From Delphinapterus leucas (lineage: Eukaryota; Chordata; Mammalia; Artiodactyla; Monodontidae), in contig NW_022098072.1 of NCBI RefSeq assembly GCF_002288925.2, positions 19,206,326-19,270,325 of the forward strand: a stretch of DNA of 64,000 nucleotides. The letters run 5' to 3'. Positions 11,272 through 22,308 of the stretch are shown piece after piece. Positions within the stretch are counted from its first letter, which is position 1, and the number at the start of each line of letters is the position of its first letter. The position numbers and the translations under genes are program-made. The notes under the pieces were generated by a model. It had not been told where the DNA came from and did not search any database. It saw only the letters and a list, made by a program, of their open reading frames with translations.

Positions 11272-11620
11272 GGGACTTCCCTGGTGGCACAGTGGTTAAG
11301 AATATGACTGCCAATGCATGGACACGGGTTCGAGCCCTGGTCCGGGAAGATCCCACATGCCACAGAGCAACTAAGCCCGTGAGCCACAACTACAGAGCCT
11401 GTGCTCTAGAGCCCGCGAGCCACAACTACTGAGCTCACGTGCCACAACTACTGAAGCCCGCGCACCTAGAACCCGTGCTCCACAACAAGAGAAGCCACTG
11501 CAATGAGAAGCCCGCGCGCCACAACAAAGAGTAGCCCCCGTTCACCACAACTACGGAAAGCCCTCATGCAGCAATGAAGACCCAATGCAGCCAAAAATAC
11601 AAAAATAAATTAAATTTAAA
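11272..11620 (+). mobile_element. CHR-type SINE, long form
   Basis: Starts gggacttccctggtggcac. The tRNA-like head is followed by repeated 'ccacaactac(t/a)ga' modules, 'agagaagccactgcaatgagaag' and 'cccaatgcagccaaaaat'. An atatgttttct repeat lies at both ends (about 11261-11271 and 11625-11635). This long form is more diverged than the short-form copies, so probably older. Confidence 0.9.
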
Positions 11621-11639
11621 ATATATATGTTTTCTTTTT

Positions 11640-12985
11640 AATTTTTCTATGTGAGTTTATATAATATTCATAATGGGAAAATGTAATTACTTTGTTAAAT
11701 AAATTGAACACAGAACATTATCTTTCTTTTTAAAACATCTTACCATATCTTGGATCAAGGTGAAGATAGGATAGACTTGGTTTGACACAATATTTTTTCC
11801 CCAAAAAGTAGCTATAAGGACTATTTCTCTGATGCAAATCTTATTTCCAGTTGACTCTCACTAAAAAATTAACGATGTGGTCGCACTGAAAAAAAGAAAG
11901 AAAAAAAAAATCTCAGTAGTGAGCATGTATTACTTTCAAAACTTGTAGATGTACTCAAAACAATGCATAATGTAGTTCTGTTAATAGGGGACTCATTTAT
12001 CTCTCCATCCATTCATTCAACAAGTCATCCAATTCCTGAGCCCCCTGAGGTCTTGGGGAAGCAGCGGTGAATAAGACAAGCCCATCTGCCACTCTGAAGC
12101 TAGAGGACTGGTGATGAATGGCAGCAACGAAACAGGCCATCTGGAGTAATTACACTGAGAGTCACAGAACCCAGAGAGTAGAGAGAGGGGCAGCTGTAAG
12201 GAGTGGACAATCTCTTTGGATGATGGCCTGATGAATTTGCTTAGAATTTCCAAGAATTAGGAATTTTTTTAAAGATGCAAATTCCTGAGTAAGTCTTCTT
12301 GGCCCACCCCTTGGCTGGGGGGAGCATAGCCCCCAGCAGCAGACGAAGCCCTTCCATCACAGCCCCTACTACTGGATATTGACATTACCTGCCTCCCCAC
12401 ATACCCCAAGAGCTGTATGTCCAATTCACTTAGTCATCTTGGTATCTGGCTCAGGGCCTGGGCCAGAAAATACATTTAATAATGCTGAGCGACCTGTTTG
12501 CCGATAAGTAACGGGACTGCAGGTCCTTGCCTTCTATCGAGTGTGTGAGGCTCACACTATGAATCTAAATAATGATGAATTCATGAGAATTAGTACTCAT
12601 TGCTGGTGGAGAGTGGAGGTGAGGGAGCTTTAAAGTATTATTTAAGTACAAACGTGTAAAATAGTTCACATTTATGTAACCTTGTGGGTGCTTCTCCTGA
12701 TCTTATCCAGATGTGGCTATAAAGGTGACCTGAGATGATCCAGACCAGAGACAACCTCGCCAGGCCAAGGACCACCATGCATCCACATATGCACGTATGG
12801 GAGGGCAACATGTATTAACACTGGTGAGTTTGCCAACTTCTCTGCTCCCTTAATCTGCCAGTGAGGATCCCAACATTTTTGGTCCCTTCTTCTCAGCTGT
12901 ACCCCAGCCTCTGAGGACAGACCACTCCTGCCACATTTCTTTCTGGACATTGTGTGATGGGGAAGCCAAAGAAGCAGGCAAAGAG
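11640..12985. other. Unrecognised non-coding stretch
   Basis: No repeat that I can name beyond short A-rich runs. Frames of 77-78 codons on the reverse strand have no motif. Confidence 0.4.
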
Positions 12986-12986
12986 T

Positions 12987-13562
12987 TTGTGGGGGAGGTA
13001 AAAACTGTCTTTCTTCTACTTCCCAGGTTCTCCAGCTGGAGCCTTGTAAATTAGACTGACAAAAGAGAGATTAACAAGACAAAAACAAAAACAGAAGTTT
13101 ATGACCGTGAGCTTCACGCATACACATGGGAACACTCTGATGAATAACTAACTAAAAGCGCTGGTTAGAACTTGGGCTTATATAGCATCTTAACAAAAGA
13201 ACAATACATTTTAGAGAAGTGACAGGACAAAGGAAAAGGACCTTGAGTTTTTAGGGGTGGCAAACCGTGGAAAGGCAAACATATGGGGAAAGTAATGATA
13301 GATGAGCGCTAGTATTAGCAAGGTTTGTTATTCAGAATCCTTTGATGCTATCTCTGGGTTGATAGGGGTCTCTGGTGATTAACTTCTGTCCTTCCTGGTA
13401 GAGTGGGGAGGGGAACGTCTTTACAAATTTATGTCCTACTTTTAGGCAAATAAGAGGAGGCCAGAGAACGTTTCTTGTACCTGCTTCTTCTCAAATGCCT
13501 TCAACTCAAAATAATCCTTATGCCAAAGTGGTACAGCTTGGGGTGGCATACTCTGCTACCCT
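12987..13562 (-). mobile_element. Solo LTR, recurring family (copy G)
   Basis: Uninterrupted reverse copy: 'attagactgacaaaagagagattaac', 'gctggttagaacttgggcttatatagc', 'ttcctggtagagtggggagggg', 'ttatgccaaagtggtacagcttgggg'. It parallels copy B block for block, which makes the pair a good reference for the family. Confidence 0.65.
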
Positions 13563-13819
13563 TCAAGTTCAAAGAGATTGTAGTCAATCTACAACCTGAA
13601 GAGACTCCAGAGCTGGGAGCCAACACACTGAGGCTGAAGAGAAAGAGTGCTTTGAGGGAATGCAGTGGCCAGTGAGAGGCATCTGGGAGTATGGATGACA
13701 ACAGAGTTTGAGGAGGAAAGGAGAGGGACAGGAGAAAGCATGCTAGGGACCATGACTTAGATCTTCTTTGATGTCCTTGGAGAGACCAGAATAAAGAAAG
13801 TAATTTCTTGTTTCTCTAT

Positions 13820-14226
13820 CTACCTGCCTTGGTCCATCCGGGCTGCTGTAACAAATATACCAAATACCAAATCACAAGGGTGGCTTATAAAGAGCAGAAA
13901 TTTATTGCTCACAGTTCTGGAGGCTGGAAGTCAGAGACCAGGGTGCCAGCACGGACAGGTGAGGGCCTTCCTCTGAATCAGAGCCCAAATTTCTTGCCAT
14001 GTCCACACACGGTGGAAGGGGCTAGGGAGATCTGTGAGGTGTCTTCTATAAGAACGTTAATCCCATTCAGGAGGGCTCCACCTTCATGACCTAGGAACCT
14101 TTGAAAGGCCTCACCTTCTAAGGTCATCACCTTTGGGGGTTAGGATTTCAATGTATGAATTGGGTCGGGGCCGGGGGTGGGGGGGGGCGGACGGGGGCAG
14201 GATGCAAACATTCAGACCATAGCACC
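13820..14226 (-). mobile_element. MLT1-type MaLR LTR
   Basis: Reads 'ggtccatccgggctgctgtaacaaa', 'cacagttctggaggctggaagtcagag', and ends 'caaacattcagaccatagcac', the reverse-complement layout of an MLT1-class MaLR LTR. Confidence 0.75.
14164..14201 (+). repeat. G-rich tract in MaLR LTR
   Basis: Successive G runs (ggggcc, ggggg, nine or more G, ggggg) form a G-quadruplex-compatible string at the normally T/G-rich end of the reversed LTR. Confidence 0.6.
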
Positions 14227-14299
14227 ATCTATCTCTCTCCTTCACCTTTGGGGATAGTATTTATTTAAATATGACACCCTTCCAGGACTGAGTGATGAG

Positions 14300-15305
14300 G
14301 TCCCAGTGTGCCTATTCATCTCTACTTGGTTCTGACGAGAACAAATGAGCATCTCGCGCTCAGCATGTCCAGCACTGAAGCCCGGATCCTCCTCCACAAT
14401 CTGCTCTACCCACAGCCCACTGCTTCTCAGCTGATGGCAACTCCATCCTTCCAGAGACTCAGGCCAAAGCCTTAGTGTGCTCCATGACTTCTCTCCTCTC
14501 ATTCCAGTGTCCCATTCATCAGGAAATCCTCTAGGCTCTACCTTCCAAATACCTCCAGAACCTGACCACTCACCCCGACCACAGCTCCTCCCAGTTGGAG
14601 CATCCATCAGCTTAGGTTACAGCAGGGACTCCCAACAGGTGTCCCTGCTTCTCCGCCCTCCTTCTTATGACCTATTCTCAGCAGAGAAACCAGAATGATC
14701 TTTATGTACCTTCTAATAAGGCAAAAATAATTTAGCTCATTTACCTCCAATGCTTAAAATGCTGGAATGGTTAAGATAAGATAAGATAGATAAGATAAAA
14801 GCCAAAATTCTTTTAAAGACCTAGAAGGATGTGTTCTGCCCTACCCACCCCGCCTCACCTACTCTCCTCTCTTTGGATAACTCCCCTGCAGTCACAATGG
14901 CCTCCTTGCTCTTGTCTACACTCACTGGGCACACTCCAGACAAGGAACTTAGGGCCTCTGGCTGCTCTCTCTGCTGAAACACTGGCCCCAAAAGCCATGA
15001 GGCTAACTTCTTCCGCTCCTTCAAATCTTTGCTCAGATGTCACCTTCTTAATGAGACCTACTCCTATAAAAAATTGCAGGTCTGTCCTGAGCCCCACATT
15101 CCTAATCCCCTCACCCTGCTTTATTGTTTTTAGAATTTATCACCTTATCTATGATGCTAACTGTTTAGCCTGACCAGATTGTAAAGTCCATGAATCCATG
15201 AGGATGGATGTCTTTGTTTTGATCTCTACCACATCCCTATCACCTGCAAGAGTGACTAGCACAGAGCAGCTGTTCAATAAGTATTTGCTGAACAAATGAA
15301 TGGAA
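14300..15305 (+). repeat. Long L2 LINE 3' copy
   Basis: About 1 kb in L2 order: 'cctccttgctcttgtctacactc', 'cttcaaatctttgctcagatgtcaccttcttaatgagacc', 'gtaaagtccatgaatcc' and the 3' end 'tgttcaataagtatttgctgaac'. The 114- and 121-codon frames fall in it and are decayed. A (GATAA)n microsatellite sits inside at about 14772-14800. Confidence 0.75.
14772..14800 (+). repeat. (GATAA)n microsatellite
   Basis: Five to six imperfect AAGAT/GATAA units within the L2 copy. Confidence 0.7.
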
Positions 15306-15735
15306 TCCATTTACACCAACAAGCAATCAAGGATGGCTTCTAGACTAGGGGAAGTGTCCATGCCAGACGCAGCCTTCATGAGCTGGGCAGTGAGCCTTGT
15401 CCTTACTGACAGATACAGGCTGAGGTTCAGAGTCAAGCTCCAGGGACCCAGCCGTCTGGCACACAGACTTTTATCTTCGTTATTAATCTGCTTTGCTTCA
15501 GGACAAAGGCAAGGACATTAGTGTTGACACAATTCAAAGACAACTCCTACCGTTTCTATGCTCCATTTTATTCAATGGCTAGACATGCAGCAGGCCCAAG
15601 GTCCAGGCCAGATGAGGGCAGCTGGATGGTTTCAACTAAAATCTTGGATATATGTGATATACTCATATATGGATACACTTGATAAATTCCTTTAGGTACA
15701 AACGGCAGACCAATTGGTCTCAAATGCAACATCTG
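15306..15735. other. Unrecognised non-coding stretch
   Basis: Nothing named. The 73-codon forward frame at 15300 starts at the L2 end and has no motif. Confidence 0.4.
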
Positions 15736-15944
15736 GGCTTCCCTGGTGGCGCAGTGGTTGAGAGCCCACCTGCCGATGCAGGGGACATGGGTTCATGCCC
15801 CGGTCCGGGAAGATCCCACATGCCGCGGAGCGGCTGGGCCCGTGAGCCATGGCCGCTGAGCCTGCGTGTCCCTAGCCTGTGCTCCGCAATGGGAGAAGCC
15901 ACAACAGTGAGAGGCCCACCTACCGCAAAAAAAAAAAAAAAAAA
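15736..15944 (+). mobile_element. CHR-type SINE, short form
   Basis: Complete copy with head, B box and poly(A) tail. TSD gcaacatctg flanks it (15726-15735 and 15945-15954). The 183-codon forward frame at 15679-16230 runs straight through it, so its length comes from the stop-poor SINE. Confidence 0.93.
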
Positions 15945-16261
15945 GCAACATCTGGCAGCCCCAAGCAAGGTGGAAAGGGAAGCCAGAGGGAGGCTCACAG
16001 ATCTCTTCATCTTTTCCAGAGAGAAATATTTACCTCCTCACCATTACCATAAGAACAACCAATGTTTGCCCCCTTCATCAAGTACCAAACAGGAGGAAAT
16101 GTATCCATCACTGCAGTCACAGGGTCTCACCAGTGAGCTAAAACCTACCTCTGCAAATCAGCTCCGTGAGAACTATGAAAAAGATGTATCAATATGCTGC
16201 GGGGTGGGGAAGGTGGAGCTATACACATAAATAAGAAAATTGCTATTTTTCAAGATAGACA

Positions 16262-17022
16262 AGTGTATGGGTTGAATTGCGTGCCCCCAAAATTCATACG
16301 CTGAACTCTTAACACCCACTACCCAAGAATGTGACCATTTGGAGATAGAGTCTTTACAGAGGTGATCAAGTTAAAATGAGGTCATTAGAGTGGACCCTAA
16401 TCCAATATGACTTCTGTCCTTATAAAAGGGAAAATTTGGACACAGACATGCACAGAGGGATGAGGACGTGAAGAGATGTAGGGAGAAGGTGACCACCCAC
16501 AAGACAAGGAGGGAGACCTTTGAACAGATCCCTCCCTCACAGCCCCCAGAGGGAACAAACCCTGCTGACACTTTTTTTTTGGCTGTGTCAGATGTTCGTT
16601 GCTGTGCACAGGCTTTTTCTAGTTGTGGTGAGCAGGGGCTACTCTTCGTTGTGGTTCTGACTTCTCACTGCGGTGGCTTCTCTTGTTGCGGAGCACAGGC
16701 TCTAGCTGCACGGGCTTCAGTAGTTGTGGCACACGGGCTCGGTAGTTGTTGCTCACGAGCTCTAGAACACAGGCTCAGGAGTCGTGGCTCACGGGCTTAA
16801 TTGCTCCGTGGCATGTGGGATCTTCCCAGACCAGGGCTCAAACCCGTATCCCCTGCATTGGCAGGCGGATTCTTAACCACTGCACCACCAGGGAAGCCCA
16901 ACCCTGATGACACCTTTATCTCAGACTTCCAGCCTCCAGAGCTGTGAGATAATAAATTTCTGTTGTAGAAGCCAACTAGTTGCAGTACTTTGTTATGGCA
17001 GCCCTAGCAGACTAATACAACA
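16262..17022 (+). mobile_element. MLT1-type MaLR LTR, cut by a SINE
   Basis: Forward LTR: 'gtatgggttgaattgcgtgcccccaaaattcat', 'gtccttataaaag', 'cttccagcctccagagctgtgagataataaatttctg', ending 'ggcagccctagcagactaataca'. The SINE at 16571-16899 splits it. AATAAA in the 3' part is the LTR poly(A) signal. Confidence 0.8.
16571..16899 (-). mobile_element. CHR-type SINE, long form
   Basis: Reverse copy from a T-tract with ggctgtgtcagatg to caccaccagggaagccc. TSD aaccctg(c/a)tgacac flanks it (from 16558 and from 16900). The insertion lies in MLT1 sequence, so it is younger than the LTR. Confidence 0.92.
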
Positions 17023-17974
17023 AGAAATTACATTTCAACGTGTAGTTAATATGATAATCCTGCCTCGTCTTACATCACTAAAATTTTAGAACTTGTTGTG
17101 ACCTGATCATTCAAGTACGTAGCACTGGGCAATGGGTATCACCGAATCACCCATATGTAGTCAGTGTTTATATGTTACACAAAGCTGTCACTTCACCAGC
17201 AAAGATTGTTGATGTTACCTTTGGCTGCCTTTACCTGCCCTCTGTTTCTCTTCCACCCAGGGTCTTCTGAGGAAACTTGAAAAACTTTTCTTTCCCAGTG
17301 CCAACACCCCTAGCCCCGCCCCAAGGCAAACATTCAGTCTCCCTCCCGAGAATACACCAGGCTAGTCATTTCTTTTGGCAAAACCTGATTACTCCTTTTC
17401 TTGATTCTCTCTGACCCATCAATTCATGCCTTTCAGTGGGCCTTCCACAGCCCATTCCAAGGTAGATTTACTGCCCACTCCATCTTCCTTTTGCACGATT
17501 TAATCTGCTGTATTTTAATTGGGTAATAAAACTCTGTGTGCCACCCAGCAAAATTCCACAGGAAGCAATCACCAGGGACATTCTCTTAGCAGCCAATTTC
17601 TAATTATTTATTCAGGCCCAAAGCCTAATTCCACCCCTGAGTGCCAGTGGCTCTGACCTGCTGCATTCTTCGTGGAGGGGGGAGGGGGCAGGGCGGCCAC
17701 CACTTGGGATCCCCTGCGAGCACCTCCCCGGACAGCAGACTGTCTCTGAGTCAAGAAGGCCTTACTCTTCTTGTCTCTGAGTCAGAGGCCCGGGAGAAGC
17801 CTCTGCTCTGCTGTTACAGCAAATGGGAGGATTGCCCTGGGGCCTCTGCTTTGTCAGCACCTCCACTCCCGCACCCCGCATTGCTCGGGAATGAGACTGC
17901 CACAATCTGTGAGGCAGTGTCCCCAACATTTAAGGAAAAAACAGGACTAGTCAATTCACAGTGTCACAGTGTCA
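17023..17974. other. Unrecognised non-coding stretch with a G-rich tract
   Basis: No named repeat. 17674-17695 is a G-rich run. The 115-codon forward frame at 17641-17988 crosses it without any recognisable domain and extends into old L1 sequence. Confidence 0.4.
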
Positions 17975-18075
17975 GCACAACTGGATAGCCATCTGGAAGC
18001 AAATTGACACAGAATAAATTCCACACAAATAAAAACACTGAAAGGCTGCCGAATATGCACCCAAAAATATGACCA

Positions 18076-18632
18076 TGGGAGTTTAGGACATGCCACCCCC
18101 AAACATACGGCTTTGTTAACATACGATGCTTTGGTACATTGATTATGTTGAGCTGAAGGCACCTGAAAAACAGCAAATGCAGGGACAGGCTTTTCTGAAC
18201 TCCCCTTACCTGCCTAATGGCCGATCCTCCAGAAGGAACTCAGTTGTCATATATCCCCACCCCGGAGCCACATCAACCAGGGGAAGAGTGACTCGTCCCA
18301 GGAGATGAGACTAGACATCGACACGGCACCCAGACAAACTTTGTCACAAACTGTCGGACATGTACTCTTCCGAGAGCCCATTCATCTTTCCTGAAAATCA
18401 TTTACCCACCCTAGGAGGCCTCCATCCCCTGTCCCCTTTCCCTATTAAGATGCTAAATTCTAAGCCACTTCAGGGAGTTCCTCATTTTTCCCTGGGTGTC
18501 CCCCATATACACATGAGGTACACATGTTAATAAACTTCTGTTTGTCTTTCTCCAGTTAATCTATCTTTTATTACAGGAGTCTCAGCCAAGAATTCAGAAA
18601 TGTCGAGGGAAAATTGTTTTTCCCCCCTTACA
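18076..18632 (+). mobile_element. Solo LTR, recurring family (copy H), inside L1
   Basis: Longest forward copy of the family: tgggagtttaggacatgcc, 'ttatgttgagctgaaggcacc', 'agggagttcctcatttttccctgggtgtccccc', AATAAA at 18529-18534, 'agttaatctatcttttattacagg', and an end near ccccccttaca. L1 sequence on both sides is collinear, which fixes its borders to within a few bases. Confidence 0.7.
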
Positions 18633-18882
18633 AGATCAATATGAATATGAATTTATAAAAATGTTAGAATAGAACACAGAAGGATTTTTTATAACTTCAA
18701 AATAGATTAGGTCTTTCTAACTATTACACAAAATCCAAAACCTTAAAAGAGAAGATTGATACCTTTGACTATATAAAAATTAAAACTTGTTAAAACATGC
18801 ATTCCTCTCCAAAAATATCATAAGTCAGAAGATAAATGACAGATTGGGGGAAATATTTACAACTTACGTCACCCTAATATAC

Positions 18883-19275
18883 GTTAAAAAACAAAATTCA
18901 ACTGAATATATTTTAAAGACCTTACAGGCTTCATTCATGAATCAGGCAGCATCCCATCTAGCAAATGTAAAGGAGCTCCAAGAAGCTGTACAAAATGCAA
19001 GGTTTTTATAGGCAGAAGGGAGCGGGAACAAGGAGGTTACTAGCAAAGAGTGGATTGTTTGTGGCAAGGTCACCTTCCTTTAGGGGACAGCACGGGTCTA
19101 GCAGGCAGACTACCTCACTAGTGCTGACCAGGTAATTCCAGACTGACTGGTTTAAGATTCCACTCCTGGGAGAGTTTGAAACTGTACTTAGTTAGGTATT
19201 AATTCTCAGTTTGGTGACGTGGGGCTTGGCAAATATGACTTCATTTGGGGGCCTGTTGTTTCTTTTTTTAACCTA
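18883..19275 (-). mobile_element. ERV1-like solo LTR inside L1
   Basis: Read on the reverse strand, it has a TATA box (CTATAAAAAC, plus-strand 19002-19011) and a 'ggagctcctttacatttgctag' R-like region. It continues with 'gattcatgaatgaagcc' and an end near gaattttgttttttaac. This is the layout of a class I LTR. It splits collinear old L1 sequence. No internal proviral sequence is present. Confidence 0.65.
19002..19011 (-). promoter_or_regulatory. TATA box of reverse solo LTR
   Basis: CTATAAAAAC on the reverse strand, positioned upstream of an R/U5-like segment within the LTR. Confidence 0.45.
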
Positions 19276-19376
19276 TATAAAGATGTCTCCTAAAAATCCA
19301 TAAGAAATATCAACAACCCAATAGAAAAGTTGCAAATGTCTAAGCAGAGAGTTTATTGAAGGAAAATAATGAGTAC

Positions 19377-19420
19377 TTCTTTTGTAATGGGCACTTTTTA
19401 AAATGCCCATTACAAAAGAA
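19377..19420. repeat. Perfect 17-bp inverted repeat (hairpin)
   Basis: Arms ttcttttgtaatgggca (19377-19393) and its exact reverse complement (19404-19420) enclose a 10-base loop. The surrounding L1 consensus carries no such palindrome here, so it probably arose locally. Confidence 0.9.
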
Positions 19421-19918
19421 ATGAAAATTATAATGAAATACCATTTTTCACTTATTAGACTAGCAAACACTAAATCTCATACATTGTTGGTGGGATTATA
19501 AAATAGTTCAATGTCTATGAAGAGCAATTTAGCAGCAACACCATAAATTACAAATATATACACCCTTTGACCCTAAGAATTTATCTTCCAGATACGCTCA
19601 CACGTGGGAAGTAACACACTGTACAAAAGCTATTTATGAGACATTGTCTGTAATAGCCAAAGATTGGCTAAGTGTTTATCAAAAAAGAGCTGATTTCATC
19701 AACTGTGGTAAATCCATATATTCAAATATTCTGTAAGAACAAAATAGCTCTTAATAAATCAATAAAGAAAAATCATGCAGAAGAATACAAATATACATAC
19801 CATATCTATATGTAAAGCAGGCTGTCACTGTGTAAAAAAAAAGATGAGGGGGAATAAAATATGTCTCTATGACTGACCTATGCATAAAAATATCTGAGAG
19901 GATAAAAATAAAGAAATA

Positions 19919-20091
19919 GGGCTTCCCTGGTGGCGCAGTGGTTGGGAGTCCGCCTGCCAATGCGGGGGCATCCCGTGTGCCGCAGAGCGGCTGGGCCCGT
20001 GGGCCATGGCCGCTGGGCCTGCGTGTCCGGAGCCTGTGCTCCGCGACGAGAGAAGCCACAGCAGTGAGAGGCCCGCGTATCGCAAAAAAAA
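19919..20091 (+). mobile_element. CHR-type SINE, short form, B box deleted
   Basis: Head and tail match the other short-form copies, but the sequence jumps from 'gccaatgcgggggca' to 'tcccgtgtgccgc', so about 35 bases holding the B box (ggttcgtgcc) are missing. The flanking aaataaagaaata / aaaagaaata is a weak TSD candidate. Confidence 0.88.
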
Positions 20092-20250
20092 ATAATTAAA
20101 TAAAATAAAAAATATAAAAAAGAAATAACAGTGCTTATATGTTGAGAAGGATGGGAACTAAATAAAGAAGGATAAGGTGGGAGGGAGTCTTTTGTTTTAT
20201 AGCTTTTTGTAATTTTAATGTTTGAAACATGTGAATGTGTTACCTATTCA

Positions 20251-20696
20251 AAAAACTAAATTAAAAACAAAATCTGCCTGGGGACAGCGGGGAAGGAGGG
20301 GATAAGGGGAGGAGAGAGGACCCAGATCATCCATATAGTGTGGTTTCCAGACCGCACAAATCCTCCACACACTCCTTCCAGAACCCATCACAGTGATGGC
20401 AGCACTGGGAGATGGGGAAGGCGAGGGAAGGGGATGAAGACAGAACTGCAAGACCTCACATCCATGCAGTTCTGCTTTTGACATTGCTGTCAAATGAAAC
20501 TAGACATACACCATTGTGTTTCTGTGTGTGAAAATGTTCCTCTGCTAAGTGTAAACAGTTTGCAATCCTGTTTCATCATTTCTTCACCGTTAAAAAGATG
20601 CCAGGAGCCTAAATGAAAAGAAGTCATGTAGAGTCCTTTCACCCCTGAGAAAGCCTACCCATTGAGATTTTGTCACATCTCCTTTCTTTTCATCTT
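20251..20696. other. Unrecognised non-coding stretch
   Basis: No named repeat. It holds the left target-site sequence of the large L1 at its end. Confidence 0.4.
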
Positions 20697-20979
20697 AAAA
20701 CTCCCCCCCCACCCCGATCGTGGCTATTGTATGGCAATCAACCAGACCAGGGGCCAACCAAGCCTACCAGACCACCCACAGTAGTCAGCCCGCCACAACA
20801 GAAGGACCCAAAGAGCCCATGTAGGGAGCACCCCTACAGCATATATCTGTGGTGATGAGAGGAGAGTGCACTGCTAGCACACATAGGACATCTCCTACAA
20901 AGGCCATTTCTCCAAGGTCGGGAAACATAACCAACCTACCAGATACAGAGAAATAAAAACGGCAAGCTAGGCAAAATGA

Positions 20980-21850
20980 GGCAATAGAGGAACATGTTCC
21001 AAATGAAGGAACAAAACAAAAACCAGAAGAACAAATAAGTGATATAGGTAATCTACCCTAGAAAGAGTTTAGGGTACTGATGGTAAAGATGATCAAATAC
21101 TCAGAAGAATGGATGCACAGAGTGAGAAGTTAGAAGTTTTTAACAAAGAGTTAGAAAATATAAAGAACAACCAAATAGAGATGAAGAATACAATAACTGA
21201 AATGAAAAATCCACTAGAGGGAATCAACAGTAGATTAAATGATACAGAGGGGTAGACCAGCAAGCTGGAAGACAGAGTAGTGGAAATCACTGATAGTGAA
21301 CAGAAAAAAGGAAAAAGAATGAAGAGAAATGAGGACAGTTTGAGAGACTTCTGGGACAATATAAAGCACACTAATATTCACATTATAAGGGTCCCAGAAG
21401 GAGAAGAGAGAAGGAAAGGGGCTGGGAGCATATTTAAAGACATAATAGCTGAAAACTTCCCTAACCTGGGAAAAGAAACAGACATTCAAGCCAGGAAGCA
21501 CAGGGAGTGCTTAAGCCAAAGAGGAACACACCAATACACATTGTAATTATAATGAGAAAAATTAAAGATAGATAGAATATTAAAAGCAGCAAGGGAAAAT
21601 CAACAAATAACATACATGGCAACTCCCATAATGCTGTCAGCTGACTTTTCAGCAGAAACTCTGCAGGCCAGAAGGGAGTGGCACAATATATTTAAAGTGA
21701 TAAAAGGGAAAAAAATACAATGAAAAATATTCTACCCAACAAGGATCTCATTCAGATTTGATGGAGAGATCAAAGGTTTCACAAAGAAGCAAAAGCTAAA
21801 TGAGTTCAACACCATCAAACCAGCTTTACAAGAAATGTTAAAGGGACTTC
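20980..21850 (+). pseudogene. L1 ORF1 remnant (RNA-binding chaperone)
   Basis: In intact L1s, ORF1 encodes a trimeric RNA-binding protein with a coiled coil, an RRM and a C-terminal domain that packages L1 RNA. Here the coiled-coil-encoding region with 'gagttagaaaatataaag' and 'atggaagacagag'-like repeats is at about 21100-21300. The best open stretch, 21280-21546 (88 codons), covers the RRM part with the RVPEGEE and AENFPNLGKE signatures. The CTD part follows in another frame to about 21850. Stops such as the TAG near 21252 and frameshifts break it. Confidence 0.75.
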
Positions 21851-22308
21851 TCTAAGCAAAAAAAGAAAGGGCCACAACTAGAAACATGAAAATTACAAAA
21901 GGAAAAAGCTCCTCAGTAAAGGCAAATATTCAGTAAAGGTAGTAAATTATCCATGCACAAAGCTAGTAGGAAGGTTAGGAGACAAAAGTAGTAACATCAT
22001 CTATATCCACAATAAGCAGTTAATGGATACACAAAACAGATGTAAAATATGACGTCAAAAACAGTAATCTTGAGGGAAGGGGAGTACAAATTCAGGGTTG
22101 TTAAAATACATTTGAAATTAAGAGATCAGCAACTTAAAACAATCACATATACATACAGATTGCTATGTATAAACCTCATGGTAACCACAAACCAAAATTC
22201 TATAATAGATACACACACACAAAAAGAGAAGGGAATCCAAACATAACACAAAAGACAGTCATCATATCACAAAAGAAGAGAACAAAAGAAAGAACAAACA
22301 AAAACATA

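Larger units (their letters stand above)
17975..20250 (+). mobile_element. Old L1 3' half, split by two LTRs and a SINE
   Basis: Collinear L1M-like pieces at 17975-18075, 18633-18882, 19276-19918 and about 20092-20250. Together they run from late ORF2 ('aactggatagccatctggaa', 'aatagattaggtctttctaac') through the 'acattgttggtgggattataaa' and 'ctgtaatagccaaagattgg' blocks to the 3' end. Interruptions are the LTR at 18076-18632, the reverse LTR at 18883-19275 and the SINE at 19919-20091. All are therefore younger than this L1. Confidence 0.7.

Noticed and set aside
15679..16230. 183-codon forward open frame
   Set aside because: It runs through a complete CHR SINE with TSD and its A-tail gives a lysine run. 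No conserved domain; the length is due to stop-poor SINE sequence.
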